Shown here piece after piece: positions 26,628-36,301 of a stretch of 38,791 nt of DNA (position 1 is the first letter of the stretch; every line of letters begins with the position of its first letter). The notes beneath the pieces were generated by a model, which worked only from the letters and a program-made list of their open reading frames with translations, had not been told where the DNA came from and searched no databases. This stretch comes from Shewanella sp. 10N.286.48.A6 (GTDB lineage: Bacteria > Pseudomonadota > Gammaproteobacteria > Enterobacterales > Shewanellaceae), in assembly GCF_002873135.1 (NCBI RefSeq), contig NZ_MCVI01000011.1, positions 1 through 38,791 on the forward strand, given 5' to 3'. The translations under genes were made by a program, and so were the position numbers.

Positions 26628-26969
26628 GATATGTTCTCTTTTGTCATTTTTATTTGGTCAAATCAGCCTTTTGAAGGCGCTGACAGATAAACTTAATCGG
26701 CTATCACTTAATTTACTATCACTTAATTGATTAGGGTGAAAATCATTATGATAATTATAGTGATAATAGCGCACTAACTTAACATGATACTGTTTATTTA
26801 TACAGCGTTTGTGATTGGCGTTATTGAAGGCTGATATAGAGGTATATCTTGTCTTTGTAGTGGTTTTTTGCTGTGTTAGTGGATATTTTAACCATTGGCA
26901 CTTTTTTCATTAACTGAGTTCAGCAAGGGAAATTTGGGATGTACGACAAATTCATTTGTATAAAATAAG
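26628..26969. other. Intergenic region, nothing recognised
   Basis: About 340 AT-rich bases between the DUF3010 start and the transporter's terminator. The pair of near-identical phrases ctatcacttaatttactatcacttaat (26701-26727) is a short local repeat. Nothing else was seen. Confidence 0.5.
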
Positions 26970-27000
26970 AAGGCTATAAAAATTATAATCTTATAGCCTT
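26970..27000 (-). terminator. Terminator of the NSS transporter gene
   Basis: AAGGCTATAA / TTATAGCCTT: a 10-bp stem with an 11-base loop, A/T rich on both sides, 37 bp past the transporter stop codon. Confidence 0.8.
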
Positions 27001-27036
27001 TTGTATATCTTAGTTAGCAGCTTGTTTTGAAAGTTA

Positions 27037-28395
27037 TTAGCCTAAGAATAACTGCATGATTATCAAGCAGATTAATACTGGGCAAACAAACTTCACATAA
27101 ACAGGCCACATACGCCAAAAGTAGCTATCTTTATCAACGCCTTGTTGCTGTGAAATTGCTGCAAGTAATGAATTCCTATGCCAAACCCAGCCTAAATATA
27201 TCGCAATACCCAAGGCAATTAATGGCTGTGCTCGTTCAGTCGTTATGGTGATGATCAAACCAAATAACTCATTAAAGTTAAACACAATCACGCAAGCAAC
27301 AGTGGCGATAAACGCGCCGACGACTAAACTGGCACTGTTACGTGTTAAGGACGTTTTTTCAACTAAATAGCTGGTGGGTACTTCTACAATTGACATTGCC
27401 GAGGTCAAACCGGCAATGGTCATTAATGAAAAAAACACGATTGCTAATAGATATTGGCTGATCCCACCTAAAGAATCAAAAAGCGCTGGTAATACACTAA
27501 ACACTAAGGTGTCAGAATTTAGTAAACTGCCATCGTCAGCGAAAATTTGTACGCCATTGTGCTGGGCCACATACATGGCTGGAATAATCATTAACGCGGC
27601 TAGCAATGCGACGCTGGTGTCCATTAAGGTAACGTATGCGGTTAGTTTAGCTATGTTTTCTCGTTTATTAAGGTATGCACCGTATACCATCATGGCGCCA
27701 GTACCCACAGACAGTGAGAAAAAGGTTTGCCCTAATGCGCCCATTAACACCTCTGTATCTAATACCCTCGAAAAATCAGGCACAAATAATACTGACAAAC
27801 CTTGCATTGCCCCTGGCTGGGTTAAAATATAGATAGCGCCAGCGACTAACATGACTAGTAACAGTGGCATCAATCGTTTTGACCAACGCTCAATTCCTTG
27901 CTGTACCCCTTGGCGGATCACCCATATCACCAGTGTGATAAACAATAGGGTAAAGACTAAATTTCTACTGATAGAAAAGTCCATTAACCAAGCAGCCACC
28001 TCAGCTTGGTTCGCCATCTGTGCCACTGGCGCTAGGGCAAAACTGACAAACCAGCCTGATAGAATGCTGTAGAAAGTACAAATAAGCGTGGCAGTGATAA
28101 TTGAAACAAGTCCGATACTTTTAGCTATCTTTTTGGCTAAGGGCTTATTAGCAAGTTTAGCCATTGCATCAGCTGGATTAGTCTGTCCGTGACGACCAAC
28201 CATTAATTCAGCCATTAACATAGGAAAGCCCAGCAGTAAAATTAACACGGCATAGACAAGTAAAAATGCACCGCCGCCATGGGTTGCAGCTTGTGTAGGG
28301 AATCCCCAGATGTTACCAACACCAACAGCAGAACCTGCTGCGGCCATAATAAAACCAATACGAGAACTAAATTGGCCAGATGATTTTACGCTCAT
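27037..28395 (-). CDS. Sodium-dependent transporter, NSS/SNF family
   Basis: A 452-residue inner-membrane symporter. The N-terminus SSRIGFIMAAAGSAVGVGNIWGFPTQAATHGGGAF (about residues 9-43) is the NSS Na+-site and substrate signature of segment 1. About eleven hydrophobic segments follow in total. Bacterial NSS members usually take up amino acids or related amines with Na+. The substrate here cannot be told. An Lrp/AsnC regulator lies upstream on the same strand, 370 bp away, which fits an amino-acid substrate. That gap (28396-28765) holds the regulator's terminator and nothing else I recognise. Confidence 0.9.
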   Translation of the reverse strand: MSVKSSGQFSSRIGFIMAAAGSAVGVGNIWGFPTQAATHGGGAFLLVYAVLILLLGFPMLMAELMVGRHGQTNPADAMAKLANKPLAKKIAKSIGLVSIITATLICTFYSILSGWFVSFALAPVAQMANQAEVAAWLMDFSISRNLVFTLLFITLVIWVIRQGVQQGIERWSKRLMPLLLVMLVAGAIYILTQPGAMQGLSVLFVPDFSRVLDTEVLMGALGQTFFSLSVGTGAMMVYGAYLNKRENIAKLTAYVTLMDTSVALLAALMIIPAMYVAQHNGVQIFADDGSLLNSDTLVFSVLPALFDSLGGISQYLLAIVFFSLMTIAGLTSAMSIVEVPTSYLVEKTSLTRNSASLVVGAFIATVACVIVFNFNELFGLIITITTERAQPLIALGIAIYLGWVWHRNSLLAAISQQQGVDKDSYFWRMWPVYVKFVCPVLICLIIMQLFLG

Positions 28396-28700
28396 GTGTT
28401 TAACTCTATAGACGCTAATAATTTAAGAGCGCGCATAGTAATGTCTTGAACCTTTTAAGCAATAAAAAATATTGCTAACTAAATCTTTTTAGTGACTTTT
28501 AATGTGGCTTAGTTGTTAATATGTGGTTTTTTATTGCGATTTAATTGTTTTTGGTGATATTTAATTGTTTTACAGTGAGCAGATTTTCTCATCAGCGCAA
28601 TTAAATATTAGTCGAGTTAATTTTCAAGAAAGTGATCTGCCGCAGGCGATGATGTTTTAATGTGCAATGATGTTCGGGCTATGACAGCTGAAGAGAAACA

Positions 28701-28730
28701 AATAAAAGCCTTTCAAGAACAGTGAAGGCA
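28701..28730 (-). terminator. Terminator of the Lrp/AsnC gene
   Basis: GCCTTTCA / TGAAGGC imperfect stem with a 7-base loop, followed in the minus direction by TTTTATTTG. It separates the regulator from the transporter. Confidence 0.7.
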
Positions 28731-28765
28731 TTGAGTCACATATTAGTGAGTGTTTATTCCTAGGG

Positions 28766-29239
28766 CTAGGGTAAGGGGATAGCTGTGCTACTTTTTACTT
28801 TTTTTAAGACAAAACTAGAATTAATACCAGCAATATGCGCATTGGTGGTTAACTTATCTAATAAAAACACCTTATATTGCTGCATATCAGTGACTAACAC
28901 CTTTAAATAGTAATCAGCTTCACTGCCAGTAATTAAGCTGCATTCTTGCACTTCATCATATAAGGCAATATCTGCTTCAAATGCCTCTAAAATGGCAGCG
29001 CTGTGTTTTTCTAGTCTCACTTGAATATACACGGTTAATGCTAGCTTAAAATGATCTGCATTTAATAGGGTGGCATAACCACTAATGTAACCAGCATCTT
29101 CTAATGCTTTGACTCGCCTTGAGCAGGGAGAAGGTGACAAGCCTACTTGTTCAGCTAAGTCTTGATTTGATAACTTACCCGATGCTTGCAGTAATTTTAA
29201 AATGTGCAAATCGGTCTTATCAAGTGTCAGTTCTGCCAT
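28766..29239 (-). CDS. Lrp/AsnC-family transcriptional regulator
   Basis: A 157-residue regulator. The N-terminal helix-turn-helix (LDKTDLHILKLLQASGKLSNQDLAEQVGLSPSPCSRRVKALEDAGYI, about residues 5-52) is textbook Lrp. The C-terminal RAM domain has the effector-site pattern ECSLITGSEADYYLKV (about 98-113). These proteins sense amino acids and bind DNA as octamers. The DecR/BkdR-type subgroup is plausible. Likely targets are the downstream transporter and itself. AGGAA before ATG supports the start. Confidence 0.9.
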   Translation of the reverse strand: MAELTLDKTDLHILKLLQASGKLSNQDLAEQVGLSPSPCSRRVKALEDAGYISGYATLLNADHFKLALTVYIQVRLEKHSAAILEAFEADIALYDEVQECSLITGSEADYYLKVLVTDMQQYKVFLLDKLTTNAHIAGINSSFVLKKVKSSTAIPLP

Positions 29240-29365
29240 CGGTGTTCCTCAAAATGTTGTCTCACTCATGTCATTAATTAAGTGACATCAATAGATCTTA
29301 TTATAATAACTGCTGTTGATTAAAACCGATCTTATACCAAAGATGACATTTTATCGAAGCCGTTA

Positions 29366-31093
29366 TTAATTAACGGTTACGGGCTGTGGTTCTGATGCGG
29401 CTTGCTTTCCCCACTGATGATATTCTTGCTCAAACAACTCTTGTTTAAGGTTATCGATTAACTGCATGGCGTCTTGTTCTGTTAGTCCAAAATTGCGCAA
29501 TAAATCCAGTCCACGTAATAAAGTACTTTCAATATAAACAGATCCTGCATATTTCACCCCATGCTTATTTAAGTAGAATTCTTCCGCTCTTGAGTTTGTG
29601 CGAGCATAGATATCTAACTGTTTGTAATGAGACAGCATTAACGCAAGTCGTTTTAGTCTTTCTGAACCAGTTGCTGAAATAAAAGTGGCTTTTGCAACCT
29701 TTAACTGTGCCTTTTGCTGAATACCACTATTGAGGATGTCGCCGAAATGAGCATTTAGCCCTAATGCTTTACCTCTTTTAACGCATTCATAGTCAATATC
29801 GTAAGCAGCGTAGGAGATATGAGCTCTATCAGCCAGTAGAGCGATTAAACGGCCAACTTCATCTAAACCGATAATTACCAGTTGATTGTCAGCTGCGTCA
29901 GGATCATGACTGTCATTATAACGGTCAGTGATAAACTGTAAACTGAGCCAATTACCTAATTTATTCATAAAAGGTGTAATAATCATACTGATACTAATGA
30001 TAATAAAGCCGACAGCTGCCTTATGACTGTCTAGCACGCCAGCGACAGTACCAATGCCTAATAATACGAAGGCAAATTCACCCACTTGGCTAAGGGTAAA
30101 ACCCGTCTTGATGCTCACGGTTAAGCTTTTACCATCTATTAACGCTAATGTAATAAATACCAAGGTCTTAATCAGCACTGCAGCAGCTAACCAAATTAAA
30201 ATTGTGCCAAAATCGCTTAAAAGTACTTCGGGGTTGATGGACATGCCCACTGACAGGAAAAATAACCCCATCAGTGCTTGTTTAAGTGGTGTTACCACTT
30301 CTTCTAACATTAACTTGAAATCAGAAGTTGATAGCAACATACCTAATATAAAAGCGCCTAAAGTTTGTGAAACCCCAGCGACACTAGACAGCCATAGAGT
30401 GGTAAAAATCACCACAAACAAACTTAACGCAAAGGCTGATTTGTTTTGACTGGTAATACTCATTTTTAGGCAAAATGGTAAAATATAACGGGCTAGAATG
30501 AACACACAAACCATCAAGCCAATTATTAACATGCTGGTATATAAACCAGAATTCGCATTGGTATTTTGTTGATGCGCTAAAATCGGAATTAGCGCCATAA
30601 TCGGCACGACACTGATATCTTGAGCCATGAGATTCGAAAATATGTTTGTGCCGTGTGGGGTGTTGAGCTGTTTTTTCTCTTGCAGTAATGTCATCACCAC
30701 AGCGGTAGAAGACTGTGAAAAAATGGCACCAATTACAAAACCCACTTCCCAAGCCAAACCCATTACAGTACCCAGCAGAGAAAATAACGCCGAGGTTAAC
30801 AATACCTGACCAAAACCTTGAACAATAATGGTCTTTCTCATACTCCATAATTGTTGTGGCTTCATATCTAAGCCTAAAGTAAATAAAAACAAAACCACAC
30901 CAAAATCGGCAATATTTTGTAAGGTTTCAATATTGGTTGTGGCAATAGGACCAGGTGTGTGTGGTCCTAAAATTATTCCTGCGACAATAAAACCTACAAT
31001 GGTACCTACGCCTAATCGGGCAAAAATAACAATGCTTATAGTAATGATACTTAACGCAATAATTGCGGGGAGTAAGTAATTATTGATATCCAT
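29366..31093 (-). CDS. CPA2 cation:proton antiporter with Rossmann (KTN) domain
   Basis: A 575-residue inner-membrane protein of the KefB/KefC/YbaL group. About 12-13 hydrophobic segments (residues 1-385) include the family motif FLFTLGLDMKPQQLW and the FSQSSTAVVMTLLQE loop. A cytosolic nucleotide-binding domain follows (VIIGLDEVGRLIALLADRA, about 405-423, and GDILNSGI). It probably exports K+ or Na+ against H+. No KefF/KefG partner is adjacent. GGAACATTC before ATG gives the start. Confidence 0.9.
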   Translation of the reverse strand: MDINNYLLPAIIALSIITISIVIFARLGVGTIVGFIVAGIILGPHTPGPIATTNIETLQNIADFGVVLFLFTLGLDMKPQQLWSMRKTIIVQGFGQVLLTSALFSLLGTVMGLAWEVGFVIGAIFSQSSTAVVMTLLQEKKQLNTPHGTNIFSNLMAQDISVVPIMALIPILAHQQNTNANSGLYTSMLIIGLMVCVFILARYILPFCLKMSITSQNKSAFALSLFVVIFTTLWLSSVAGVSQTLGAFILGMLLSTSDFKLMLEEVVTPLKQALMGLFFLSVGMSINPEVLLSDFGTILIWLAAAVLIKTLVFITLALIDGKSLTVSIKTGFTLSQVGEFAFVLLGIGTVAGVLDSHKAAVGFIIISISMIITPFMNKLGNWLSLQFITDRYNDSHDPDAADNQLVIIGLDEVGRLIALLADRAHISYAAYDIDYECVKRGKALGLNAHFGDILNSGIQQKAQLKVAKATFISATGSERLKRLALMLSHYKQLDIYARTNSRAEEFYLNKHGVKYAGSVYIESTLLRGLDLLRNFGLTEQDAMQLIDNLKQELFEQEYHQWGKQAASEPQPVTVN

Positions 31094-31464
31094 GAATGTT
31101 CCATGATGTTTGAAGATCTGCGAATATTTAAACGGTTTTGTTCACTGCTTACTTTGGGACATACACAAAGGTGCGTAAAACAATAGTGGTTAAATTGTTA
31201 TTTGTTTATATTTTAACAAGTTAAACTTCGCTTGATAAATCTTCATTGATGGATTAAACCCTACATAGGAATTCAAATAACCTATAAACTTTTAGGTGAG
31301 TTTAGGGTGATTTTTTATTCTTCCGCAATGAATTTGTATTCTGATATGTGTTTTTAAATAAATCCTTATTTTATTTCAATAATGTGTTTAGTTTTTGTTG
31401 ACTAAAGCGCAATTCAACATTATTTTCTTTTCTTTATTAATCTTTCTTTTTTCAAGGAAAAACC
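31094..31464. other. Divergent promoter region between two antiporters
   Basis: 370 very AT-rich bases between the CPA2 gene (minus) and the NhaC gene (plus). Promoters for both must lie here. No clear operator, RNA fold or repeat was seen. AAGGAAA (31454-31460) is the NhaC ribosome-binding site. Confidence 0.5.
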
Positions 31465-31467
31465 GTG

Positions 31468-32847
31468 ATGACAGAGCCATCTGCGATCAGTTTGATCCCG
31501 CCTTTGGTTGTTATAATTTTAGCGATTTTATTAAGAAGACCGATACTCGCCTTAGTGATAGGCGCAGTTGTGGGATTATTGATGCTAGATCCTGCTGAAG
31601 CATTGAATAATTTTTCAGAAATCTCACTGAGTGTAATGGCTGATGAAACTATAGGTTGGCTGATATTAGTGTGTGGTACCTTCGGCGCTTTGATTGCATT
31701 ATTAGTCAGGACCGGCGGCGCGTTTGCCTTTGGTAAAAAAGCCTTACGAGTAGCGAAAGGGCCCAAATCGTCATTAATGATGACCTTTGTATTAGGTGTG
31801 GCCATCTTTATCGATGATTATCTTAACGCGCTCACCGTGGGTGAGACCATGAAGCGCGTAACCGATAAATATAAAATCTCCCGTGAAATGCTCGCTTATG
31901 TGGTTGACTCAACTGCAGCGCCTATTTGTGTGCTGGTGCCGTTATCAACTTGGGCTGTATTTTTCGGCGGTTTGTTAGTAGACAACGGCATTGCCGAATC
32001 GGGGCAGGGCATTGCGGTATATATGCAGGCGATTCCTTATATGCTCTATGCTTGGGTGGCAGTGGTCATGGTGCCATTGGTTATTTTAGGGGTTATCCCA
32101 CTTATTGGACCGATGAAAAAAGCAGAATTTAAAGCCAAGCAAGGTATTGGTATTCCTGTGGATGAGTCTGAAGAAACCCATACCAGCGATGACTATGGCG
32201 TTAAGGCGATTGAAGACAATTTCAGCGCCGCAGATGAACAAGGCAAGTTACATAACTTTTTAGTGCCCATCATCTTACTGGTCGGTTTTACCGTGTACTT
32301 TGATATAGATGTCTGGCTAGGTTTATTAGCGACAATGCTGATCACTATTCCCTATTATGCGGTGCAAAAATTAATGCCATTCTCCGATATGATGGAGCAA
32401 ATGATCGACGGCTTTAAAAGTATGTTACCTGCCATTGGTACTGTAATTGCAGCATTTATATTTAAAGATGTTTGCGATAAATTATTGCTGCCACTATTTG
32501 TAATTGAAAGCTTAAGCCCCTATATGACTGCGCAAATGTTACCAGCAGTGGTATTTGTCGCAATGGCGGTTTTAGCGTTTGCTACGGGTTCAAGCTGGGG
32601 CATCTTTGCTGTCTCCATCCCCATTGTGATGCCGTTAGCCCAAGCTGTTGGCGCGGATATGCCACTCGTAATAGGCGCGCTGCTTTCTGCGTCATCTTTT
32701 GGCAGTCAGGCGTGTTTTTATAGTGACTCCACCGTACTCGCTGCCCAAGGTGCAGGCTGTAATTTAGTTAGCCATGCGGTAACGCAATTACCTTATACGC
32801 TTATTGCCGCTGGCATTACCTTTATTGGGTTTATTTTTATTGCTTAG
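31468..32847 (+). CDS. NhaC-family Na+/H+ antiporter
   Basis: A 459-residue inner-membrane protein with about 11 hydrophobic segments. The NhaC family pattern is clear in FIDDYLNALTVGETMKRVTDKYKISREMLAYVVDSTAAPICVLVPLSTWAVFFGG (about residues 112-166). A second half has FATGSSWGIFAVSIPIVMPLA. A central cytosolic loop (about 220-255) is acidic. It probably exchanges Na+ (or malate/lactate in some relatives) for H+. GTG 31465 lies one codon upstream; I chose ATG 31468 by spacing from AAGGAAA. Confidence 0.88.
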   Translation: MTEPSAISLIPPLVVIILAILLRRPILALVIGAVVGLLMLDPAEALNNFSEISLSVMADETIGWLILVCGTFGALIALLVRTGGAFAFGKKALRVAKGPKSSLMMTFVLGVAIFIDDYLNALTVGETMKRVTDKYKISREMLAYVVDSTAAPICVLVPLSTWAVFFGGLLVDNGIAESGQGIAVYMQAIPYMLYAWVAVVMVPLVILGVIPLIGPMKKAEFKAKQGIGIPVDESEETHTSDDYGVKAIEDNFSAADEQGKLHNFLVPIILLVGFTVYFDIDVWLGLLATMLITIPYYAVQKLMPFSDMMEQMIDGFKSMLPAIGTVIAAFIFKDVCDKLLLPLFVIESLSPYMTAQMLPAVVFVAMAVLAFATGSSWGIFAVSIPIVMPLAQAVGADMPLVIGALLSASSFGSQACFYSDSTVLAAQGAGCNLVSHAVTQLPYTLIAAGITFIGFIFIA

Positions 32848-32883
32848 AATATAAGTTCATAAGTCGAGGTTATCGCATTAAAC

Positions 32884-32927
32884 CCGTGTTGATACTGAAT
32901 GATTGTCAGTATCAACACGGTTTTTTT
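32884..32927 (+). terminator. Terminator of the NhaC gene
   Basis: A 15-bp perfect stem CCGTGTTGATACTGA / TCAGTATCAACACGG with a 7-base loop and seven T. Confidence 0.95.
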
Positions 32928-32972
32928 ATGGGATATTAATTATTACTAAATCAACCGTGGAGTCGCTGACAA

Positions 32973-33425
32973 ATGGGGCTATCAAATCAACAAGCGATAA
33001 CCAAAAATGTGGATTCTGAATCATTCACTGGTTGTAAATTAGCTCTGATTTTTGAACATAAATTGGTGGTGTACTTAAGGGATGATAAAACCAATATTCC
33101 GTTCCCGAATCAGTGGGACTTTCCCGGTGGTGGCCGCGAAGGCAAGGAGTCGGCCCAAGAGTGTGTGCTTAGAGAGTTACATGAAGAATTTGACATTAGG
33201 CTGCCAATAGAGCGTTTGATATATCAACAGCGGGGGATTAATCAAACTGCAAATGGCCACTCCTACTTTTTTGTCGCTTATATTACTCAAACTGAACTAG
33301 ATGCGATTAATTTTGGCTCAGAAGGCCAATATTGGCAATTGATGACGATTACCGATTATTTGGCTCATCCAGCTGCAATAGCGCCATTAAAACAAAGGTT
33401 ACAGCAGTTTTTAGCAACGAATTAA
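32973..33425 (+). CDS. Nudix hydrolase
   Basis: A 150-residue Nudix protein. The Nudix box runs from G53 to I75 (GGREGKESAQECVLRELHEEF, then DI). It matches GX5EX7REUXEEXGU except that the last glycine is Asp. The catalytic Glu residues (E68, E71, E72) are all present. It hydrolyses a nucleoside diphosphate linked to another group; the substrate is not predictable. No clear Shine-Dalgarno precedes ATG. It is first in a run of three small plus-strand genes. Confidence 0.85.
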   Translation: MGLSNQQAITKNVDSESFTGCKLALIFEHKLVVYLRDDKTNIPFPNQWDFPGGGREGKESAQECVLRELHEEFDIRLPIERLIYQQRGINQTANGHSYFFVAYITQTELDAINFGSEGQYWQLMTITDYLAHPAAIAPLKQRLQQFLATN

Positions 33426-33492
33426 CGCGTTTATTGAGTCACTCATTAATACTGAGCACCCAAAAAGTTAAACCTACATATTAAGGATGATC

Positions 33493-34098
33493 ATGTACCT
33501 ACCTAAAAAATTACAAATGCAGTCTAACGAGGCTTTAGACTTTATCCAGCAGTATGGCTTTGCTCTGCTTAGCTCGAGCGATTTACAAGCCTCTCATCTG
33601 CCATTAATCCTTAAAACTGATGCTGACGGTAATCACACGTTATATGGCCATATGGCAAAAGCCAATAATCATTGGAAAACATTGGATTTACAATCTGTGC
33701 TGGCGGTATTTTCCGGTCCTCATGGGTATATTTCACCTACTTGGTATGACGGTTTTCCTGCGGTGCCAACTTGGAATTATGCCGCGGTACATGTCACAGG
33801 CACTTTTGAGCTAACTGATAACAATGAAACCATTTTGCATTTAACTGACACCATCGCTAAATATGAGCCTGAGTTACTGCAGCACGGTGGCTTTATTCCC
33901 CATGATTACCGCGATAAATTGGCAAAAGCCATTGTTGGTTTTAAAATTTCAATTACTGGCGTTGAAGGAAAACTCAAGTTAGGCCAGCATCGCTCAGAGG
34001 CTGATCAACTAGGGGTATTAGCGGGTTTGGCCAAATCGACAAACTTAGATGCTCAGCAGTTATATCAATATACTAAGCAAATGTTGAGTCAAACATAA
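33493..34098 (+). CDS. PaiB-like FMN-binding protein
   Basis: A 201-residue protein of the PaiB family (flavin-reductase-like split barrel). Family features include the N-terminal MYLPKKLQMQSNEALDFIQQYGFALL, LYGHMAKANNHWK, FSGPHGYISPTWY and VPTWNYAAVHVTG. In Bacillus PaiB is described as a negative regulator of sporulation and degradative enzyme genes. In Proteobacteria its role is unclear. ATG 33493 is preferred over ATG 33487, because AAGGA (33483-33487) overlaps the latter. Confidence 0.85.
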   Translation: MYLPKKLQMQSNEALDFIQQYGFALLSSSDLQASHLPLILKTDADGNHTLYGHMAKANNHWKTLDLQSVLAVFSGPHGYISPTWYDGFPAVPTWNYAAVHVTGTFELTDNNETILHLTDTIAKYEPELLQHGGFIPHDYRDKLAKAIVGFKISITGVEGKLKLGQHRSEADQLGVLAGLAKSTNLDAQQLYQYTKQMLSQT

Positions 34099-34154
34099 GC
34101 ATGGGCAGCGATGTGTGTTACTTAAACTGAATAAATCTTAGTTAAGGGGCGTTA

Positions 34155-34610
34155 ATGCAGCAGTTAGGCAACAAGGGTTATGTTATTTCAACGGATCAAA
34201 ATAAATTAGATATCAGTGTTATTCACGGTTTTATCTCACAAAGCTATTGGGCCAAAGGGATGCCGATAACAGTATTAGCCAAGGCCATTGAGCATTCTTT
34301 GTGCTTTGGGGTATTTACTGACGAAGACCAGCAAGTTGGTTTTGCCCGCCTTATCACAGATAGAGCCACATTCGCCTATCTAGCTGATGTGTTTATTACT
34401 GATCAACATCGAGGAATTGGTTTAAGTAAGTTACTCATCGAAACGGTGATAAGTCACCCCGATATACAGGGATTAAGGAGAATGATGCTGGCCACAAGGG
34501 ATGCTCATGGCCTTTACGCTCAGTATGGTTTTCTGCCGATAGATAATCCCGAAATATTAATGCAAATTTGGCGGCCAAACATTTATCAGCAAGCACAAAA
34601 TGATACTTAA
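34155..34610 (+). CDS. GNAT-family N-acetyltransferase
   Basis: A 151-residue acetyltransferase. The fold is visible in VGFARLITDRATFAYLADVFI and in the acetyl-CoA-binding motif DQHRGIGLSKLLIE (R/Q-x-x-G-x-G type, about 80-93). The C-terminal GLYAQYGFLPI follows. The substrate is unknown; in Bacillus a different GNAT gene, paiA, pairs with paiB, so the adjacency to the PaiB-like gene is notable. AAGGGG before ATG supports the start. Its stop codon overlaps that of the convergent rhombosortase gene. Confidence 0.87.
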   Translation: MQQLGNKGYVISTDQNKLDISVIHGFISQSYWAKGMPITVLAKAIEHSLCFGVFTDEDQQVGFARLITDRATFAYLADVFITDQHRGIGLSKLLIETVISHPDIQGLRRMMLATRDAHGLYAQYGFLPIDNPEILMQIWRPNIYQQAQNDT

Positions 34611-35248
34611 TTGTGGCTTGTTGACAGTGTTTGAGCGCGCTTTAAATAACCACTTAATGGCAACCAAATTAACCCGCACAATAACCCACTTACGACGCCA
34701 ATTAAGTGAGACTCTGTGGCGACTCTGGCATTGATCAGCTCACTGACGCTGTCACTGGCGCCAAAATAGGTTTCATAACCAGCTTTGATGATGACCCCTA
34801 ACAATAACAAATAGCCTGATTTAAAGCCTTTTCGGATATCAAGTAGCGCGCCAAAAGTGAAAAGTCCGTGTAATAGCCCGCTTAGCCCCACATAACCCTT
34901 TAGTTCTGGGTAAAACCAATATAAGCCGAGCCCTTCAAGCATTGCCAAACTCAAAAATAAGCCTGCGAGTTTAACGCTATGCTGTTTGTAGTGGGTCTCA
35001 TGCAAAAACAAAATCACCCAAAAACCGGCTAGGTTCATTAGTAAATGCCACAAGTTAGTATGCAGAATATTACCACTAAGCAGTCGCCACCATTCACCTT
35101 GGGTAATTGAGTCATAGCGATAAGCCAGTAAACTGTCGATATCTATTTGTGCAAGAGGCAGTAAATTTAAGGCAAATAATGCTGCGCAAATGACGCTCAC
35201 TATAGTTGCAAAAACATATACGCCAATTTGAGTTTGCTTATTTGCCAT
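34607..35248 (-). CDS. rrtA: Rhombosortase (rhomboid-family intramembrane serine protease)
   Basis: A 213-residue inner-membrane protein with six hydrophobic segments. The catalytic serine motif GLSGLLHG has Ser123, and the partner histidine is in SHLIGVVSG (His182). ILHTNLWHLLMNLAG is the conserved segment-2 HxxxN-like region. Length and motifs fit rhombosortase, which processes proteins with a GlyGly-CTERM tail before their surface attachment or release. No such tail is present on any protein in this window, so its substrates lie elsewhere. It follows queC by 15 bp on the same strand, so the two may be co-transcribed. Confidence 0.83.
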   Translation of the reverse strand: MANKQTQIGVYVFATIVSVICAALFALNLLPLAQIDIDSLLAYRYDSITQGEWWRLLSGNILHTNLWHLLMNLAGFWVILFLHETHYKQHSVKLAGLFLSLAMLEGLGLYWFYPELKGYVGLSGLLHGLFTFGALLDIRKGFKSGYLLLLGVIIKAGYETYFGASDSVSELINARVATESHLIGVVSGLLCGLIWLPLSGYLKRAQTLSTSHN

Positions 35249-35263
35249 GTCAGTAACCCTATT

Positions 35264-35956
35264 TTAAGCTTTAGCCATTTTTTGATTAAGCTCAGCCATT
35301 ACAGTGTCAGCGTTAGCTAAATAATCATCTAAACCACGTTGGCGAAGGGTGCAGGCTGGGCAATCGCCACAACCACAGCCCTTTATGCCGTTGTAACAGG
35401 TAAGGGTTTCATTTCTGACTAAGGTTAATGCTTGGTATTTATCTGCTAGTGCCCATGTTTCAGCTTTGTTTAGCCACATTAACGGGGTGACAATTTGTAA
35501 TGGTTTATCCATACCTAACGCCAATGATTGCTGCATAGACTTGATAAATTCATCACGACAATCAGGATAGCCAGAAAAGTCTGTTTCACACACGCCAGTG
35601 ATAATGGCATCGCACCCTAACTGATAAGCATAAATGCCCGCTAAGGTTAAAAAGAGAATATTGCGCCCAGGGACGAAGGTATTAGGCAGTCCATTATTCA
35701 TGATCTCATGGGATACCGGAATTGAATCTCGAGTAAGCGCAGACACCGCAAGCTCATTGAGTAAACCCACATCCATGACTTTATGGCTGGCAATGTTTAA
35801 TTCTTTAGCAAGTGATTGAGCAATTTCAATTTCTTCACGGTGACGCTGGCCATAATCAAAGGTGATGGCATGCACTTCGTCATATTGAGACATTGCTTGA
35901 ATGAGGCAGGTTGTAGAGTCCTGACCTCCGCTAAATACGACAATTGCTTTAGACAT
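35264..35956 (-). CDS. queC: 7-cyano-7-deazaguanine synthase
   Basis: A 230-residue ATP-dependent enzyme that converts 7-carboxy-7-deazaguanine to preQ0 in queuosine synthesis. The PP-loop SGGQDS is at residues 9-14. The C-terminal zinc-binding cysteines appear in [16 protein letters not shown] (about 189-204). I chose ATG 35956 because it gives the usual QueC N-terminus ([12 protein letters not shown]) and length (E. coli 231 aa). Upstream ATGs to 36010 add an unlikely extension. The divergent neighbour is queE, which makes its substrate. Confidence 0.95.
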   Translation of the reverse strand: MSKAIVVFSGGQDSTTCLIQAMSQYDEVHAITFDYGQRHREEIEIAQSLAKELNIASHKVMDVGLLNELAVSALTRDSIPVSHEIMNNGLPNTFVPGRNILFLTLAGIYAYQLGCDAIITGVCETDFSGYPDCRDEFIKSMQQSLALGMDKPLQIVTPLMWLNKAETWALADKYQALTLVRNETLTCYNGIKGCGCGDCPACTLRQRGLDDYLANADTVMAELNQKMAKA

Positions 35957-36301
35957 TTTTTTCACCATATAAAATTTAAATATATCAACATGTTCCCAGA
36001 GCAGACTCATTGAAACAGTTAGTTAATTGAAGCCGTTGATTACGGGCTAAATTATAACGACATTAAGGATAACTTTCATGGTTATTTAACTTTTGATTAG
36101 TAGAATTTTAGTGAGATTTTTATAGCAGTGACCTTTTTGTAAAAGCGGCTATTAATAGGCTGATTAATAATCAGCTTTCATCAGACATATGTAATTAGTT
36201 GGCAGGTAATCTAATAAGCAGTCATTATCATGGCCGTTAATGGTTGCAGCTACAGTGAAAATACACTATAAATGCGCCCTTACTGAGAATAAGGCAGCTA
36301 A

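Noticed and set aside
35957..36301. preQ1 riboswitch between queC and queE
   Set aside because: I looked for the short hairpin plus A-rich tail pattern and saw none next to either ribosome-binding site.
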